From NCBI GenBank assembly GCA_919901855.1, contig CAKKQC010000002.1:1-40295 (forward strand): a stretch of DNA of 40,295 bases, read 5' to 3'. A model generated the notes under the pieces. It had not been told where the DNA came from. It saw only the letters and a list, made by a program, of their open reading frames with translations, and did no database searches. Positions 17,218 through 26,113 of the stretch are shown in pieces. The position numbers were made by a program, and so were the translations under genes. This DNA is from a bacterium (GTDB lineage Bacteria; Oederibacteriota; CAKKQC01). Each line of letters starts with the position of its first letter. The first letter of the stretch is position 1.

Positions 17218-17223
17218 AGTATA
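17218..17223 (-). promoter_or_regulatory. -10-like TATACT before thiO
   Basis: TATACT on the minus strand ends 13 nt before ATG 17204. The same AT-rich spot reads TATAGA on the plus strand, but the plus-strand gene has its own box nearer its start. Confidence 0.45.
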
Positions 17224-17251
17224 GATGAACCCTGTCCGCATCCCCATGCGG

Positions 17252-17281
17252 TTGCCTCTCCGTCGCGCCGCCGGGTAGAGT
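17252..17281 (+). promoter_or_regulatory. Promoter of the TPR/HD-GYP/GT-C operon
   Basis: TTGCCT (17252-17257), an 18-bp spacer, and TAGAGT (17276-17281), which ends 9 nt before ATG 17291. The hexamers are sigma-70-like, with the same 18-bp spacing as the promoters at 37439 and 38002. Confidence 0.5.
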
Positions 17282-17290
17282 GAATTGATC

Positions 17291-19837
17291 ATGCGCTACC
17301 CCTCCCTGGCGATCCTGATGGCCTGTCTGGCCGTCCCCGTGTGGGCCGTGACCGCGTCGGCCGGGCCGGTCGAGGACGGCCTCGCCCTCGAGGGGCAGGG
17401 GAAGCTCGCGGAGGCCCGCGCGCGCTACGAGGCGGCCCTGCAGGCGAGCCCGGGCGACCGGGCCGCGTCGCTGCGCCTCGTGCACGTACTCGTGAGTCTC
17501 GACGATCTGCCCGCGGCCGAGGCGAAGCTCCAGCCGTTCCTCGGCAAGGCCGCCGACGCGACGGTGTACAACGAGCTCGGCCGCATCCGGTTCCGCCAGC
17601 ACCGCCGTCCCGAAGCCCTGAAGGCGTTCAAGGCCGCGACCGAGAAGGACCCGGCGTTCCTCGACGCCGCGTACAACCTGGGGATTGTGCTCCAGGAGAG
17701 CGGGCAGGTCGACGCGGCCCGCACCACCCTCCGCGGTGTCCTGGCGGCCGACCCCGGGTTCCTGCGCGCCTACAACGCGCTGGGCGCGCTGGAGGCGCGG
17801 GCGAAGCGCTATGACGAGGCCGTGCGCATCCTGACCGACGCGCTCCGCCTGGCGCCGGACGATTTCGACACGCTCTACAACCTCGGCAACGTCGTGGGGG
17901 AGATGGACCGGCTCGAGGAGTCGGCCGGATATTTCGCGAAGGCCGTCGACCGGCGGCCCACCAGCGCGGAGGCGCGCAACAACTACGGCCGGGCGCTCGT
18001 CCGCCTGAAGAAGTACGCCGAGGCCGAGGTCCAGCTCCAGGAGGCCCTGCGGCTCAAGCCGGACCAGGCCGAGTCCCAGTTCAACCTGGGCGTCCTCCGC
18101 GAGGAGACCAAGCACGCCGCGGAGGCCGAGGCCGCGTTCCGGCGCACGCTGGAGCTGGCCCCCCGCTTCGCCGAGGCCGCCTTCCGGCTGGGCAACCTCG
18201 CGCTGGGACGGGCGCAGGACGCGTCGGCCAAGGGCGAGGCGAAGGGGGCGACGGCCGCCATGGAGGAGGCCCGGGGCTGGTACGAGAAGGCCGTCGCGGC
18301 AAACGCGGACTACACGGAGGCGCTCTACAACCTGACGCTCACGCTCATCCAGCTCAAGCAGCTCGACGCGGCGGCGGTCCGGGCCAGGGCGCTGGTCCGG
18401 CTGTCGCCCGCCTACGCGCCGCACCAGTTCCTGCTCGGGACCGTCGAGTCCCAGCGCGGCCGCGCCGCCGAGGCGGAGCGGGCGTTCCGGGCCGCCGTCA
18501 AGCTCGATCCCAAGTGCGTGGACTGCGCCCTGCGGCTCGGGAGCCTCCTCTACCAGACGGGCAAGTTCGACGAGGCCGTCCCTCCGCTTCGGCGCGTGGT
18601 GGCGGCGGACGACAAGAACGTCGAGGCGCACTACCTGCTCGGGCTCGTGCTCATGCGGCAGGGGGAACTGGCGAGCGCGCGCCGGGAGATGGAGGCCGCC
18701 GCCCGCCTCAAGCCCGACCACCTCGACGCGATCAACAACGCGGCCACGATCGCCGTGCGCATGCGGAACTTCAAGGACGGCGCCTCGTTCGTGGGGCGCA
18801 TGGTGGACCTCGACCCCGCGTACCTGCCGGCGTTCCGGACGGCCGAGATGCTCTACGCGCAGACGAACGACCTCCAGATCACGGGGTCGCCGGTCACCAT
18901 CAAGCTCCTCACGCGGTACATCGTCGGCAACCGGGTCTTCTTCAAGAGCTACAAGGACGCTCATGCGGCCTTCGCGGAAATGACGAAGCTGGAGCCGAAG
19001 TGCGCGGCGGCGCACCTCAAGCTCGGCGTTCTCGACATTCTAAACGGGAAGTACACGGAAGGCCTGGGGCACCTGGACGTGGCCGAGCGCCTCCTCCCCG
19101 GGGACGGGGAGCTGTTCTTCGCGGAGGGCTCGGCGTACTACAGCCTCGGGGAGAAGGATCCCAAGGGGCCCCGCTCCCCGCACTTCCGCGCCGCGCTTGC
19201 CGCCTACCGCAAGGCCGTCCGGGTGTCCCCCGCCTACGCGGACGCCTACTGGGGCGAGGGGAGCGTGCTCTTCCAGATGGGGCGCTACGACGAGGCGAGG
19301 GGAGCCCTCGAGATCTGCCTGAAGCTCAACCCGTTCTTCGCCGAGGCGTACAACACCCTCGGCAGCGTGGCGGAGCGGCAGGGCGAGCTGGCCACCGATC
19401 CCGTGAAACAGGCGGGTTACCGGGACGAGGCGATCCGCGCCTACCAGCAGTCCCTGCGGGCGAACCCGAACGCGGACTCCGCGCACTACAACCTCGCCGT
19501 CGTTTACCACCAGCTCAAGCGGTGGAAGGAGGCGAAGGCCGAATACGAAGCCGCGATCCGGCTGAACCCCAAGTTCGCGCGGTGCTGGTACCAGCTCGGC
19601 CGGCTCTACATCGACCGGAACGGCTGGTTCGACCGCGGGCGCGCGGAGCAGGCGCTGAAGAAGGCGCTCGAGCTCGAGCCGGCCAACTGCGATTACTGGT
19701 ACGACTACGGCGCGTTCTACTTCAACACCCGCCAGTACGGGAAGGCGAAGGAAGCCTGGCGCAAGACCCTCGAACTGTGTCCGTCCAACAAGCCCGCCCG
19801 CGAGGGCATCGAACGGCTCATCGAGCGTGGCTACTGA
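17291..19837 (+). CDS. Large secreted TPR-repeat protein
   Basis: 848 aa. A signal peptide (RYPSLAILMACLAVPVWAVTASAG) is followed by tandem tetratricopeptide repeats over almost the whole length, each with the W/Y-x-LG-x-A-Y/F-x-A...P spacing (for example YNLGIVLQESGQVDAARTTL, FNLGVLREETKHAAEAEAAF, YNLAVVYHQLKRWKEAKAEY). There is no catalytic domain, so it is likely a periplasmic or outer-membrane scaffold, as in exopolysaccharide or protein-export assemblies. The ATG at 17291 is preferred to TTG 17285 because it starts the signal peptide and is 9 nt from TAGAGT. Its stop lies inside the next gene, the GAF/HD-GYP protein (11-base overlap). Confidence 0.88.
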   Translation: MRYPSLAILMACLAVPVWAVTASAGPVEDGLALEGQGKLAEARARYEAALQASPGDRAASLRLVHVLVSLDDLPAAEAKLQPFLGKAADATVYNELGRIRFRQHRRPEALKAFKAATEKDPAFLDAAYNLGIVLQESGQVDAARTTLRGVLAADPGFLRAYNALGALEARAKRYDEAVRILTDALRLAPDDFDTLYNLGNVVGEMDRLEESAGYFAKAVDRRPTSAEARNNYGRALVRLKKYAEAEVQLQEALRLKPDQAESQFNLGVLREETKHAAEAEAAFRRTLELAPRFAEAAFRLGNLALGRAQDASAKGEAKGATAAMEEARGWYEKAVAANADYTEALYNLTLTLIQLKQLDAAAVRARALVRLSPAYAPHQFLLGTVESQRGRAAEAERAFRAAVKLDPKCVDCALRLGSLLYQTGKFDEAVPPLRRVVAADDKNVEAHYLLGLVLMRQGELASARREMEAAARLKPDHLDAINNAATIAVRMRNFKDGASFVGRMVDLDPAYLPAFRTAEMLYAQTNDLQITGSPVTIKLLTRYIVGNRVFFKSYKDAHAAFAEMTKLEPKCAAAHLKLGVLDILNGKYTEGLGHLDVAERLLPGDGELFFAEGSAYYSLGEKDPKGPRSPHFRAALAAYRKAVRVSPAYADAYWGEGSVLFQMGRYDEARGALEICLKLNPFFAEAYNTLGSVAERQGELATDPVKQAGYRDEAIRAYQQSLRANPNADSAHYNLAVVYHQLKRWKEAKAEYEAAIRLNPKFARCWYQLGRLYIDRNGWFDRGRAEQALKKALELEPANCDYWYDYGAFYFNTRQYGKAKEAWRKTLELCPSNKPAREGIERLIERGY

Positions 19838-21413
19838 CCGGAAGCCGGACGCGTCACGCCGCCGGCGCGCGGACGCCGGGGCGGGCAGCGGGCCGACGAT
19901 GACGGGCCTGACGGGTCCGGAAGCCCGCGCGCTGGGGCTGGCCCGGCGCAGCCGCTGGCCGCATGCCCTCCTCGACGGGGCCCGGGGCCTCGTCGACGCG
20001 TATCCCGATGTCGCGTCGTGGACCCGGCTTCTGCCGAAGCTCCGCCCCGGTCTCCGGAAGGGCGGCCTCGCGGTGGCGTGGCCGGCGCGGAGCCGGGGCA
20101 CGGTCCTGCCCCTCTCGGGCGGAGGCTGGCTCCTGCTTGGCCCCTTCCGCGGCCGGGGGCCGGATGCGGCGGTTCTCGAGGCCCTGACCGCCTTCCTGGG
20201 CGAGTGCCGGACGGCGCGTGCCGAGGCGACCCGGAAGGCGCTCGAGGCCGACCGGCTCCGCGACGAGGAATCGTCGGCCCAGGTGGCCCTCTCGCGCAAG
20301 GAGCGCACGCTCCAGGCGGTCATGCACCTGGGCCGCGTCCTCGCCTCGGTCAAGGATCTCCGGGAACTCGTGGGGTCCTCGATGGTCCCGGAGATGGTCC
20401 AGCTCCTGAACGCCGACCGGGGGAGCGTGTTCATCATCGACGAGGAGCGGCAGGAGCTGTATTCCATCATCGCCATGGGCGTCGAGTTCAAGGAGATCCG
20501 GATGCCGCTCACCGTCGGGCTCGCGGGCTGGGTGGCGCGCACCGGCGAGGTCCTCAACGTGCCGGACGCCCACGCGGACGCCCGGTTCAACCCGGAGTTC
20601 GATCTCCGCACGGGGTACCGGACCCGGAGCGTCCTCGCGGTGCCGCTCGTGGACCCGCAGGGCAAGCGGTTCGGCGTCGTCCAGGTCATCAACAAGAAGA
20701 CTTCTCCGCGGTTCACGCGCGAGGACGAGGAGCTGCTCCAGGCCGTCGCCGCCGAGGCCGCGGTCGCCATCCTCAACACCCGGCTCGTGGAGCAGGTCAA
20801 GGCGCTGTTCGACAGCGTGATTTCGTCGATGGCGACCGCCCTCGACGCCCGGGACAACAGCACCTCCGGCCACACGCACCGGGTGACCGACTTCGCGCTC
20901 GGGGTCGCCAAGCGGCTCGGGATGAACCGGGCCCAGCTCGACCGGGTCCGCATCGCGGGCATGCTCCATGACATCGGCAAGATCGGGACGCCGGACGCGA
21001 TCCTGAAGAAACCCGGACTGCTGACGCCCGAGGAGCGCGCAATCATGAACCAGCACGCGTCCTACTCGCGCAGCATCATCAGCACCCTCAAGCTGCCCAC
21101 CGAGCTGGCGGGGCTGGCGGACGACGCGGCGGGACATCACGAGTGGTGGAACGGGAACGGGTACCCGCTCAAGCTCAAGGGCGAGGGCATCCCGCTGGTC
21201 TCGCGCGTCCTCGCGGTTGCGGACGTCTTCGACGCGATCACGAGCAAGCGCCACTACCGGGATGCCATGCCGATCGACCAGGCCCTGGCCATCATCCGCG
21301 ACGGGACCGGCACGCACTTCGACCCGGCTTGCGTGCAGGCGTTCTTCCGTTTCTACGATGAGGACCTGCGCGAGACGTTCACCCGCGAGGGGGGGAACGG
21401 CGGCGAGGGGTGA
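19827..21413 (+). CDS. GAF-HD-GYP protein, putative c-di-GMP phosphodiesterase
   Basis: 528 aa from GTG 19827 (ATG 19899 is an alternative). After a variable N-terminal region and a charged helix (about 125-165), a GAF sensory domain spans roughly 170-325 (NADRGSVFIIDEE, VGLAGWVARTGEVLNVPDA, VLAVPLVD). An HD-GYP domain follows (about 330-505): SGHTHRV, LHDIGKIG with H381-D382, HHEWWNGNGYP with G445-Y446-P447, and DVFDAITSKRHYR. All metal-binding and GYP residues appear intact, so c-di-GMP hydrolysis is likely. No membrane helix is seen. Its TGA overlaps the GTG start of the next GT-C gene, so sensing and glycan assembly are probably co-expressed. Confidence 0.9.
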   Translation: MATDRKPDASRRRRADAGAGSGPTMTGLTGPEARALGLARRSRWPHALLDGARGLVDAYPDVASWTRLLPKLRPGLRKGGLAVAWPARSRGTVLPLSGGGWLLLGPFRGRGPDAAVLEALTAFLGECRTARAEATRKALEADRLRDEESSAQVALSRKERTLQAVMHLGRVLASVKDLRELVGSSMVPEMVQLLNADRGSVFIIDEERQELYSIIAMGVEFKEIRMPLTVGLAGWVARTGEVLNVPDAHADARFNPEFDLRTGYRTRSVLAVPLVDPQGKRFGVVQVINKKTSPRFTREDEELLQAVAAEAAVAILNTRLVEQVKALFDSVISSMATALDARDNSTSGHTHRVTDFALGVAKRLGMNRAQLDRVRIAGMLHDIGKIGTPDAILKKPGLLTPEERAIMNQHASYSRSIISTLKLPTELAGLADDAAGHHEWWNGNGYPLKLKGEGIPLVSRVLAVADVFDAITSKRHYRDAMPIDQALAIIRDGTGTHFDPACVQAFFRFYDEDLRETFTREGGNGGEG

Positions 21414-23806
21414 GCCGTCCGTCCGGCGGCTTGGCCGCCATGAATCCCGCGATCCTGGTCCTGTCGCCCCTGGTCTTCCTTATCCGGTGGCATGCCGCCC
21501 TGGCGCCGGCGCCGGCGGGGCTGTCCACCCTCGTCCCCGTCCGGGACCAGGGCGTCGGGGCGGCGCTCCTCCAGTTCGCGGGCTCGGTGGGAGTCGTCGC
21601 GGCCGTGGGGGCCGCCGTGCTCGGGCTGGCCGGGTACGGCCGGCGGCTGGTCCGGTGGACGGGGGTCCGCCCGCGGGGCGTGGACGGACCCCTCCTCGGG
21701 CTCGCGTCAGGACTGGGGGTCGCGTCCGCCGCCGCCCTCGGCGCCGGGCTCGCGGGGCTGGCGTTCCCCCCGGTCGCGGCGGTGGCGGCGGTTACGTGCG
21801 GCCTGGCGGGCGTCCGCGGGGTGCGAGGTCTCCGCGGTGCGTTCGCGTCCATCCCGCCCGGCCTCGCGCTCCTCGCCCTGGTCTCCCTCGTGGCGGCGCT
21901 CGTCCCCGAGACCGAGATCGACGCCCTCGTCTACCACCTCGGCCTGCCTGCCGGTTACGCGGCGGCCCACAAGGTCTTCCTCGCGCCGGGCTCGTTCCTC
22001 GACGGCTACTGGCAGGGGCAGGAGATGCTCGCGTGGCCCGCGCTCGCGCTCGCGTCGGAGCCGGCGGCCCGGCTCGTGAGCTGGACGGCCGCGCTCCTGC
22101 TGGCCGCCGCGGGCGCCTGCCTGGCCCGCCGGGTCACCGGGCCCGAAGCGGGCCTTAGGCCCGAAGCGGGCCTTGGGCCTGCAGCGGGCACATGGGCGGC
22201 GGCGGTGCTGCTCGCGGCTCCGCCCGTCGTGCAGGCCGCGGCCCACGCGAAGAACGACGCGCTGGCGGCCGCGCTCGTCGCGGCCGCGCTCGTCGCCCGG
22301 GCCGGAGGAGCCTCGTCCGCCCGAGCACTCCTGGCCGGGCTCCTGTGCGGGGCCGCGGCGGGAGTGCGGCCCTCGGCGGCGATCGCGGCCCCCGCGCTCC
22401 TGGCGACCTTCGTCGCGACGCCGGGGGGCCGGCGGGCCGCCGGATTCGCGGTCGCGGGGATGGCGGCGCCGGCCCTGCCCTGGCTCCTGCGCAACGGGCT
22501 CGAGCTGGGGAATCCCGTCTTTCCCCTCTTCGTGGGCACGATCCCGACGCTCGGGATGACGGGGCTCGACCGCGTGCTCGCGGATATGTACCTGCGCGAG
22601 TGGTCGAACGCCGCGCCCCGCGGAGTCTGGCAGGGCGTCGCCGCCGCGTTCTTCGTGTTCGGCGGCGCCACCCCCGCGGTCGCGGCGGGGCTCTTCGCCG
22701 CTCCGCTCGCGTTCGGGACGGCGGGCCCGGCGCGGATGCTCGCGATCTTCGCGCTCGCCTTCGGCGCGTGCTGGATGGCCGTGTTCCCGTGGCTGGGGCG
22801 GTTCGCGCTCCCGGCCGCGGTGCCGCTCGCCGTCCTCGGCGTGGCCCGGTTCGGGGCGCAGCCGCGCCGGCTGGCGATTCTGGGCTGGGGGTCGGTCGCG
22901 GGGTCCGCCGTCGTGCTCCTCGGGCTGATAGCCGGCTTCCCGGGTCCCGCCGGTTGCGCGTTCGGGTTCGAGAGCCGGGAAGGATTCGGCCGGCGGGCGT
23001 TGGGCAACTGGTGGGAGGCGAGCCGCGAACTCGACCGGCGGCTGACCCCGGCCGAGCGCGCGGTGGCCGTCGGCGAGTGGCGCTCCTACCCCTCCCATAG
23101 GGCGCTCACGCGCTGGATCGCGGACGAACCCGTCGTCCACGAGTTGGCGCGCGAGTCGGCCTCGGTGGCCCGGCTCCGGGTCCGTCTCCGCCAGCGCCGC
23201 GTCACGCACCTGCTGTACAACCTGCCCCAGGCGGCGTTCTGGGCCCGGTACGCGGCCCAGTTTCCGTGGGACCGGGCGGGGGCTCGACGCTGGCGGGACG
23301 TCTGGGACGCGTCGGCTACGCTGTGCTGGCGCTCGCGGGTCCAGGATTCCGGCCACGGGTTCTTCCTCCTGTACCGGCTGTCGCGCGGGCCGGGCGAGGG
23401 CCCAAGCCGCTCCTGGCTGCCCGGAACCGAGGGTGAGTACCAGGACCTCCGCTGGCTCGTGTCGGGTTCGATTTCGGACCCGGCCGCGGACCGCGAGCTC
23501 GACCGCGCGGCCCGGCTCCTGGGCGCGCGCGCCGATCTCCTGGCCAGGCGCGGGTGCCTGCTCGCGGTGCGCGGCCGGTACGCGGAGGCGCTCGCCGCCA
23601 TGCGGGCGGCCGCTCTCGCGGCCCCCGAGGGGCGGGACGTATGGGCAGCGCTTGGCGCGGTGCCGATGGCAGACGCGCAGGCGCTCGAACGGTTCACGCG
23701 CGCGCAGCGCGACGTCGTGAACATGGGGTTCACGATGGGAATCCCGGTGGCGCTGGACCGCGCGGCCGCCCCGGACCGACCGACCGGTTCCGGCGGGGGT
23801 CCGTGA
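21410..23806 (+). CDS. GT-C-type membrane protein with soluble domain and helical tail (paralog C)
   Basis: 798 aa from GTG 21410, which shares GTGA with the upstream stop and has GGCGAGGG before it; ATG 21440 would also put the start before the first helix. Polytopic to about residue 520, with D171-x3-Y-H176 (EIDALVYHLGLP), AKNDALAAAL and PWLLRNGLELGNPVFP. The soluble domain has RLRQRRVTHLLYNLPQA and a WDASATL...FFLLYRLSRGPGE stretch shared almost word for word with the next gene, then SWLPGTEGEY and a TPR-like tail. A loop after about residue 240 is built from 18-bp repeats (22140-22190). Closest relative in the window is the next gene. Confidence 0.78.
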   Translation: MSRPSGGLAAMNPAILVLSPLVFLIRWHAALAPAPAGLSTLVPVRDQGVGAALLQFAGSVGVVAAVGAAVLGLAGYGRRLVRWTGVRPRGVDGPLLGLASGLGVASAAALGAGLAGLAFPPVAAVAAVTCGLAGVRGVRGLRGAFASIPPGLALLALVSLVAALVPETEIDALVYHLGLPAGYAAAHKVFLAPGSFLDGYWQGQEMLAWPALALASEPAARLVSWTAALLLAAAGACLARRVTGPEAGLRPEAGLGPAAGTWAAAVLLAAPPVVQAAAHAKNDALAAALVAAALVARAGGASSARALLAGLLCGAAAGVRPSAAIAAPALLATFVATPGGRRAAGFAVAGMAAPALPWLLRNGLELGNPVFPLFVGTIPTLGMTGLDRVLADMYLREWSNAAPRGVWQGVAAAFFVFGGATPAVAAGLFAAPLAFGTAGPARMLAIFALAFGACWMAVFPWLGRFALPAAVPLAVLGVARFGAQPRRLAILGWGSVAGSAVVLLGLIAGFPGPAGCAFGFESREGFGRRALGNWWEASRELDRRLTPAERAVAVGEWRSYPSHRALTRWIADEPVVHELARESASVARLRVRLRQRRVTHLLYNLPQAAFWARYAAQFPWDRAGARRWRDVWDASATLCWRSRVQDSGHGFFLLYRLSRGPGEGPSRSWLPGTEGEYQDLRWLVSGSISDPAADRELDRAARLLGARADLLARRGCLLAVRGRYAEALAAMRAAALAAPEGRDVWAALGAVPMADAQALERFTRAQRDVVNMGFTMGIPVALDRAAAPDRPTGSGGGP
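22140..22190 (+). repeat. 18-bp palindromic tandem repeat inside paralog C
   Basis: Two near-perfect 18-bp units (22140-22157, 22158-22175) and a degenerate third encode GPEAGLRPEAGLGPAAG. Each unit contains GGCCCG-AAG-CGGGCC, so the DNA can form repeated hairpins. Confidence 0.85.
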
Positions 23807-26106
23807 ACGGGGGCTACTGGATCTGGATCGCGGTGGCCGCCGGCCTCTTCGTCGCGCGTTGGTGGCCGGCCCTCCGCACCGCCCTGCCGGACCCGGCCGG
23901 GTGGCACGGGCTCGCGGACCAGGCGGCCGGAGCCGCGGTCCGGCAGTCTCTTGCCCAGGCGGCCGCCGTCGTTCTCACCGCCGCCGCCGTCCTGGGCACG
24001 GCGGGGCCGGGCGGTCCAGTCGCGCGCTGGCTCCGGTTCCGCGGAGCCGGGCTGGTCCGCGGCCTCGCGCGGACCGGTCTCGGACTGGCCGTGGTGTCTC
24101 CCGCCGCGCTCGCGCTCGGGCTCGCGGGGCTCGCGCATCCGGTCCTCGCCGTCCCGGCCGCCGCCGCGCTCGTGATCGCGGGCTTCCGGGTGTCCCCGGC
24201 CCTCGCCCGGGGCGCGCGTCCCGCGTGGCCCCTGATCCTCGCGGCGCTCGTGCTGGTTCCCGTGGCCGTGGTTCCCGACCTCGAGGTGGACAGCCTGATC
24301 CAGCACCTCGCGTTGCCCGCCGGGTGGGTGCGGGCCCACCGGATCTTCGCGCGGCCCGATCTTTCGGTGGGAGTCCTCTGGCCGGGGCGCGAAGTCCTGG
24401 GCTGGCCCGGCCTCGCGCTCGGGTCCGAGCCCGCCGCCGTGCTCCCCAGCCTCGGGTGCGCCGGCCTGGCGGGGGCCGCCGCGTCCGCGGCGGGCTCCGG
24501 GGGCTGGTGGGTGGGCGCGGCGGTGCTCGCGTCCCCGCAGCTCGCGGTGGTCGCGTGCTCGGCCAAGAACGACTCGCTCGCGATCGCGCTCGTTTCGGCC
24601 GGCCTCGTCAGCGCTCGCGCCAATGGCGGCGCCGGGGGCGCGGCGGCCGCCGCGGTGGCGGGGGTTCTGGCGGGCGCGGCGGTCGCCGCGAAGTCCACGG
24701 CCGCCATCGCCGTGCCGGCCTTCCTCGCCGTCCTGCTCGCCGCCCGCGGTCCATCCGGCCGCCGTAGCCGGGCCGGCTGGTTCCTCGCCGCCGCCGCGGG
24801 CGTCTCCCTGCCCTGGGCCGTCCGGAACTGGCTCGACCTCGGCAACCCGGCCGCGCCGCTCCTCTCGGGGATGATTCCGACGCTCGGATGGGACCCGGTC
24901 CGCGCGGAGCTCGCGGCCCGGTATGTCCGCACGTGGAGCGATCTGGACCCTGAGTCGGTTCTCGGCGGGGTGGCGGCCCTCGTCCGGATCCTGGGCGGGT
25001 TCAACCTCCTCTGCGGGGCCGCCGTTCTCGTGCTCCCGTTCTCGGTGTCTTCGCTGTCCCGGACCGGGCGCGCCGGCCTTTTCGCGGCTGCCGGCGTCCT
25101 GCTCTGGCTCTCGTCCCTGGCCTGGGTCTCCCGGTACCTCCTGCTCTTCCTGCCCGCCCTGACCGCGGCGGCGGCGGCCCTGCTCGTGGCGCGGGCCGGC
25201 GCGGCGGTGGTCAACCGGTGGGCGGCCGCGTCGGCCGTTCTCGGGCTCGTGGTCGCGCTGGGCGCGGGAGGGGGCGCGCGGCCGGTGCCGTGCGCCTTGG
25301 GGCTGGAGAGCCGGGCGCACTTCGCCGCCCGGGCGCAGGGCGTCTTCGGGGAGATGGCCCGCGAGGTCGCGGCGCGCGTCGCTCCTGGCGCGCGCGCCCT
25401 CACGGTCGGCGAGTGGCGGGCGGATCCCGCGGGCCGGCTCCTGCCCTGCGCGCCCGTGGACCGGCCCGCCATCTGGGCGCTCGCCCGCGAGGCGGATTCC
25501 GGGGGGCGGATGCGCATCCGGTTGCGGCAGCAGCGGGTGTCGCACCTCCTCTTCAACCTGCCGCAGGCCGGGTTCTGGGCCGACTACGCGGCGCGGTCGC
25601 CGTGGACGCCGGGGGCGGTCGCGCGCTGGGGCGGGTTCTGGGATGCTTCGGCCACGCTCGTCTGGCGGTCGGCGGCCCAGGATCCCGTCCTGGGATTCTT
25701 CCTCCTCTACCGGCTCTCGCGGGGGCCGGGGGAGGAGCCGGCCCGGGGCTGGTTGCCGGGCACCGAGGGCGAGTTCCTTGAGGTTCGCCGGTTGGCGGCG
25801 CGATCGGCCGGCGATCCCGCGGTCGACCGCGAGTTCACCCGGCTGGACGCGCTCTTCGGCCCGCGCGCGGACGTGCTGGCGCGGCGCGGGTGCCTGCTGG
25901 CCGCTCAAGGCCGCTATCCCGAGGCGCTGGCCGCGTTCCGCCTTGCGACCCGGGCGGCGCCGGAGGCGCGGCCGGTCTGGTCGTCCTATGGAGCGGTCCC
26001 GATCCGGACCGCGGCGGAGCTTCTCCGGTACGCGCGCGCGCGACCGGACGTGGTGAACGCGGGCTTCATGCTGGGTATCCCGGTCGCATTGGCGGCCGTA
26101 TACTGA
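23803..26106 (+). CDS. GT-C-type membrane protein with soluble domain and helical tail (paralog D)
   Basis: 767 aa, beginning with a GTG that shares GTGA with the previous stop. Membrane helices reach about residue 500. The conserved loop is D163-S-L-I-Q-H168, so the Tyr of D-x3-Y-H is Gln here while the His is kept. Later come SAKNDSLAIAL and PWAVRNWLDLGNPAAP. The soluble part matches paralog C closely (RLRQQRVSHLLFNLPQAGFW, WDASATLVW, FFLLYRLSRGPGEEP, GWLPGTEGEF), pointing to tandem duplication of C and D. The C-terminal tail is helical and ends in a segment like that of C (DVVNAGFMLGIPVAL compared with DVVNMGFTMGIPVAL). Probably a lipid-linked-sugar glycosyltransferase. Confidence 0.78.
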   Translation: MNGGYWIWIAVAAGLFVARWWPALRTALPDPAGWHGLADQAAGAAVRQSLAQAAAVVLTAAAVLGTAGPGGPVARWLRFRGAGLVRGLARTGLGLAVVSPAALALGLAGLAHPVLAVPAAAALVIAGFRVSPALARGARPAWPLILAALVLVPVAVVPDLEVDSLIQHLALPAGWVRAHRIFARPDLSVGVLWPGREVLGWPGLALGSEPAAVLPSLGCAGLAGAAASAAGSGGWWVGAAVLASPQLAVVACSAKNDSLAIALVSAGLVSARANGGAGGAAAAAVAGVLAGAAVAAKSTAAIAVPAFLAVLLAARGPSGRRSRAGWFLAAAAGVSLPWAVRNWLDLGNPAAPLLSGMIPTLGWDPVRAELAARYVRTWSDLDPESVLGGVAALVRILGGFNLLCGAAVLVLPFSVSSLSRTGRAGLFAAAGVLLWLSSLAWVSRYLLLFLPALTAAAAALLVARAGAAVVNRWAAASAVLGLVVALGAGGGARPVPCALGLESRAHFAARAQGVFGEMAREVAARVAPGARALTVGEWRADPAGRLLPCAPVDRPAIWALAREADSGGRMRIRLRQQRVSHLLFNLPQAGFWADYAARSPWTPGAVARWGGFWDASATLVWRSAAQDPVLGFFLLYRLSRGPGEEPARGWLPGTEGEFLEVRRLAARSAGDPAVDREFTRLDALFGPRADVLARRGCLLAAQGRYPEALAAFRLATRAAPEARPVWSSYGAVPIRTAAELLRYARARPDVVNAGFMLGIPVALAAVY

Positions 26107-26113
26107 GACCGCG

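Noticed and set aside
17220-17225. TATAGA on the plus strand as the -10 of the TPR gene.
   Set aside because: It is about 65 nt from the start; TTGCCT-N18-TAGAGT closer to the gene is a better match to the local pattern.
9087-22190. Short direct repeats as part of a CRISPR array.
   Set aside because: The 18-bp units are directly adjacent without spacers, are in frame inside coding genes, and no cas genes are present.
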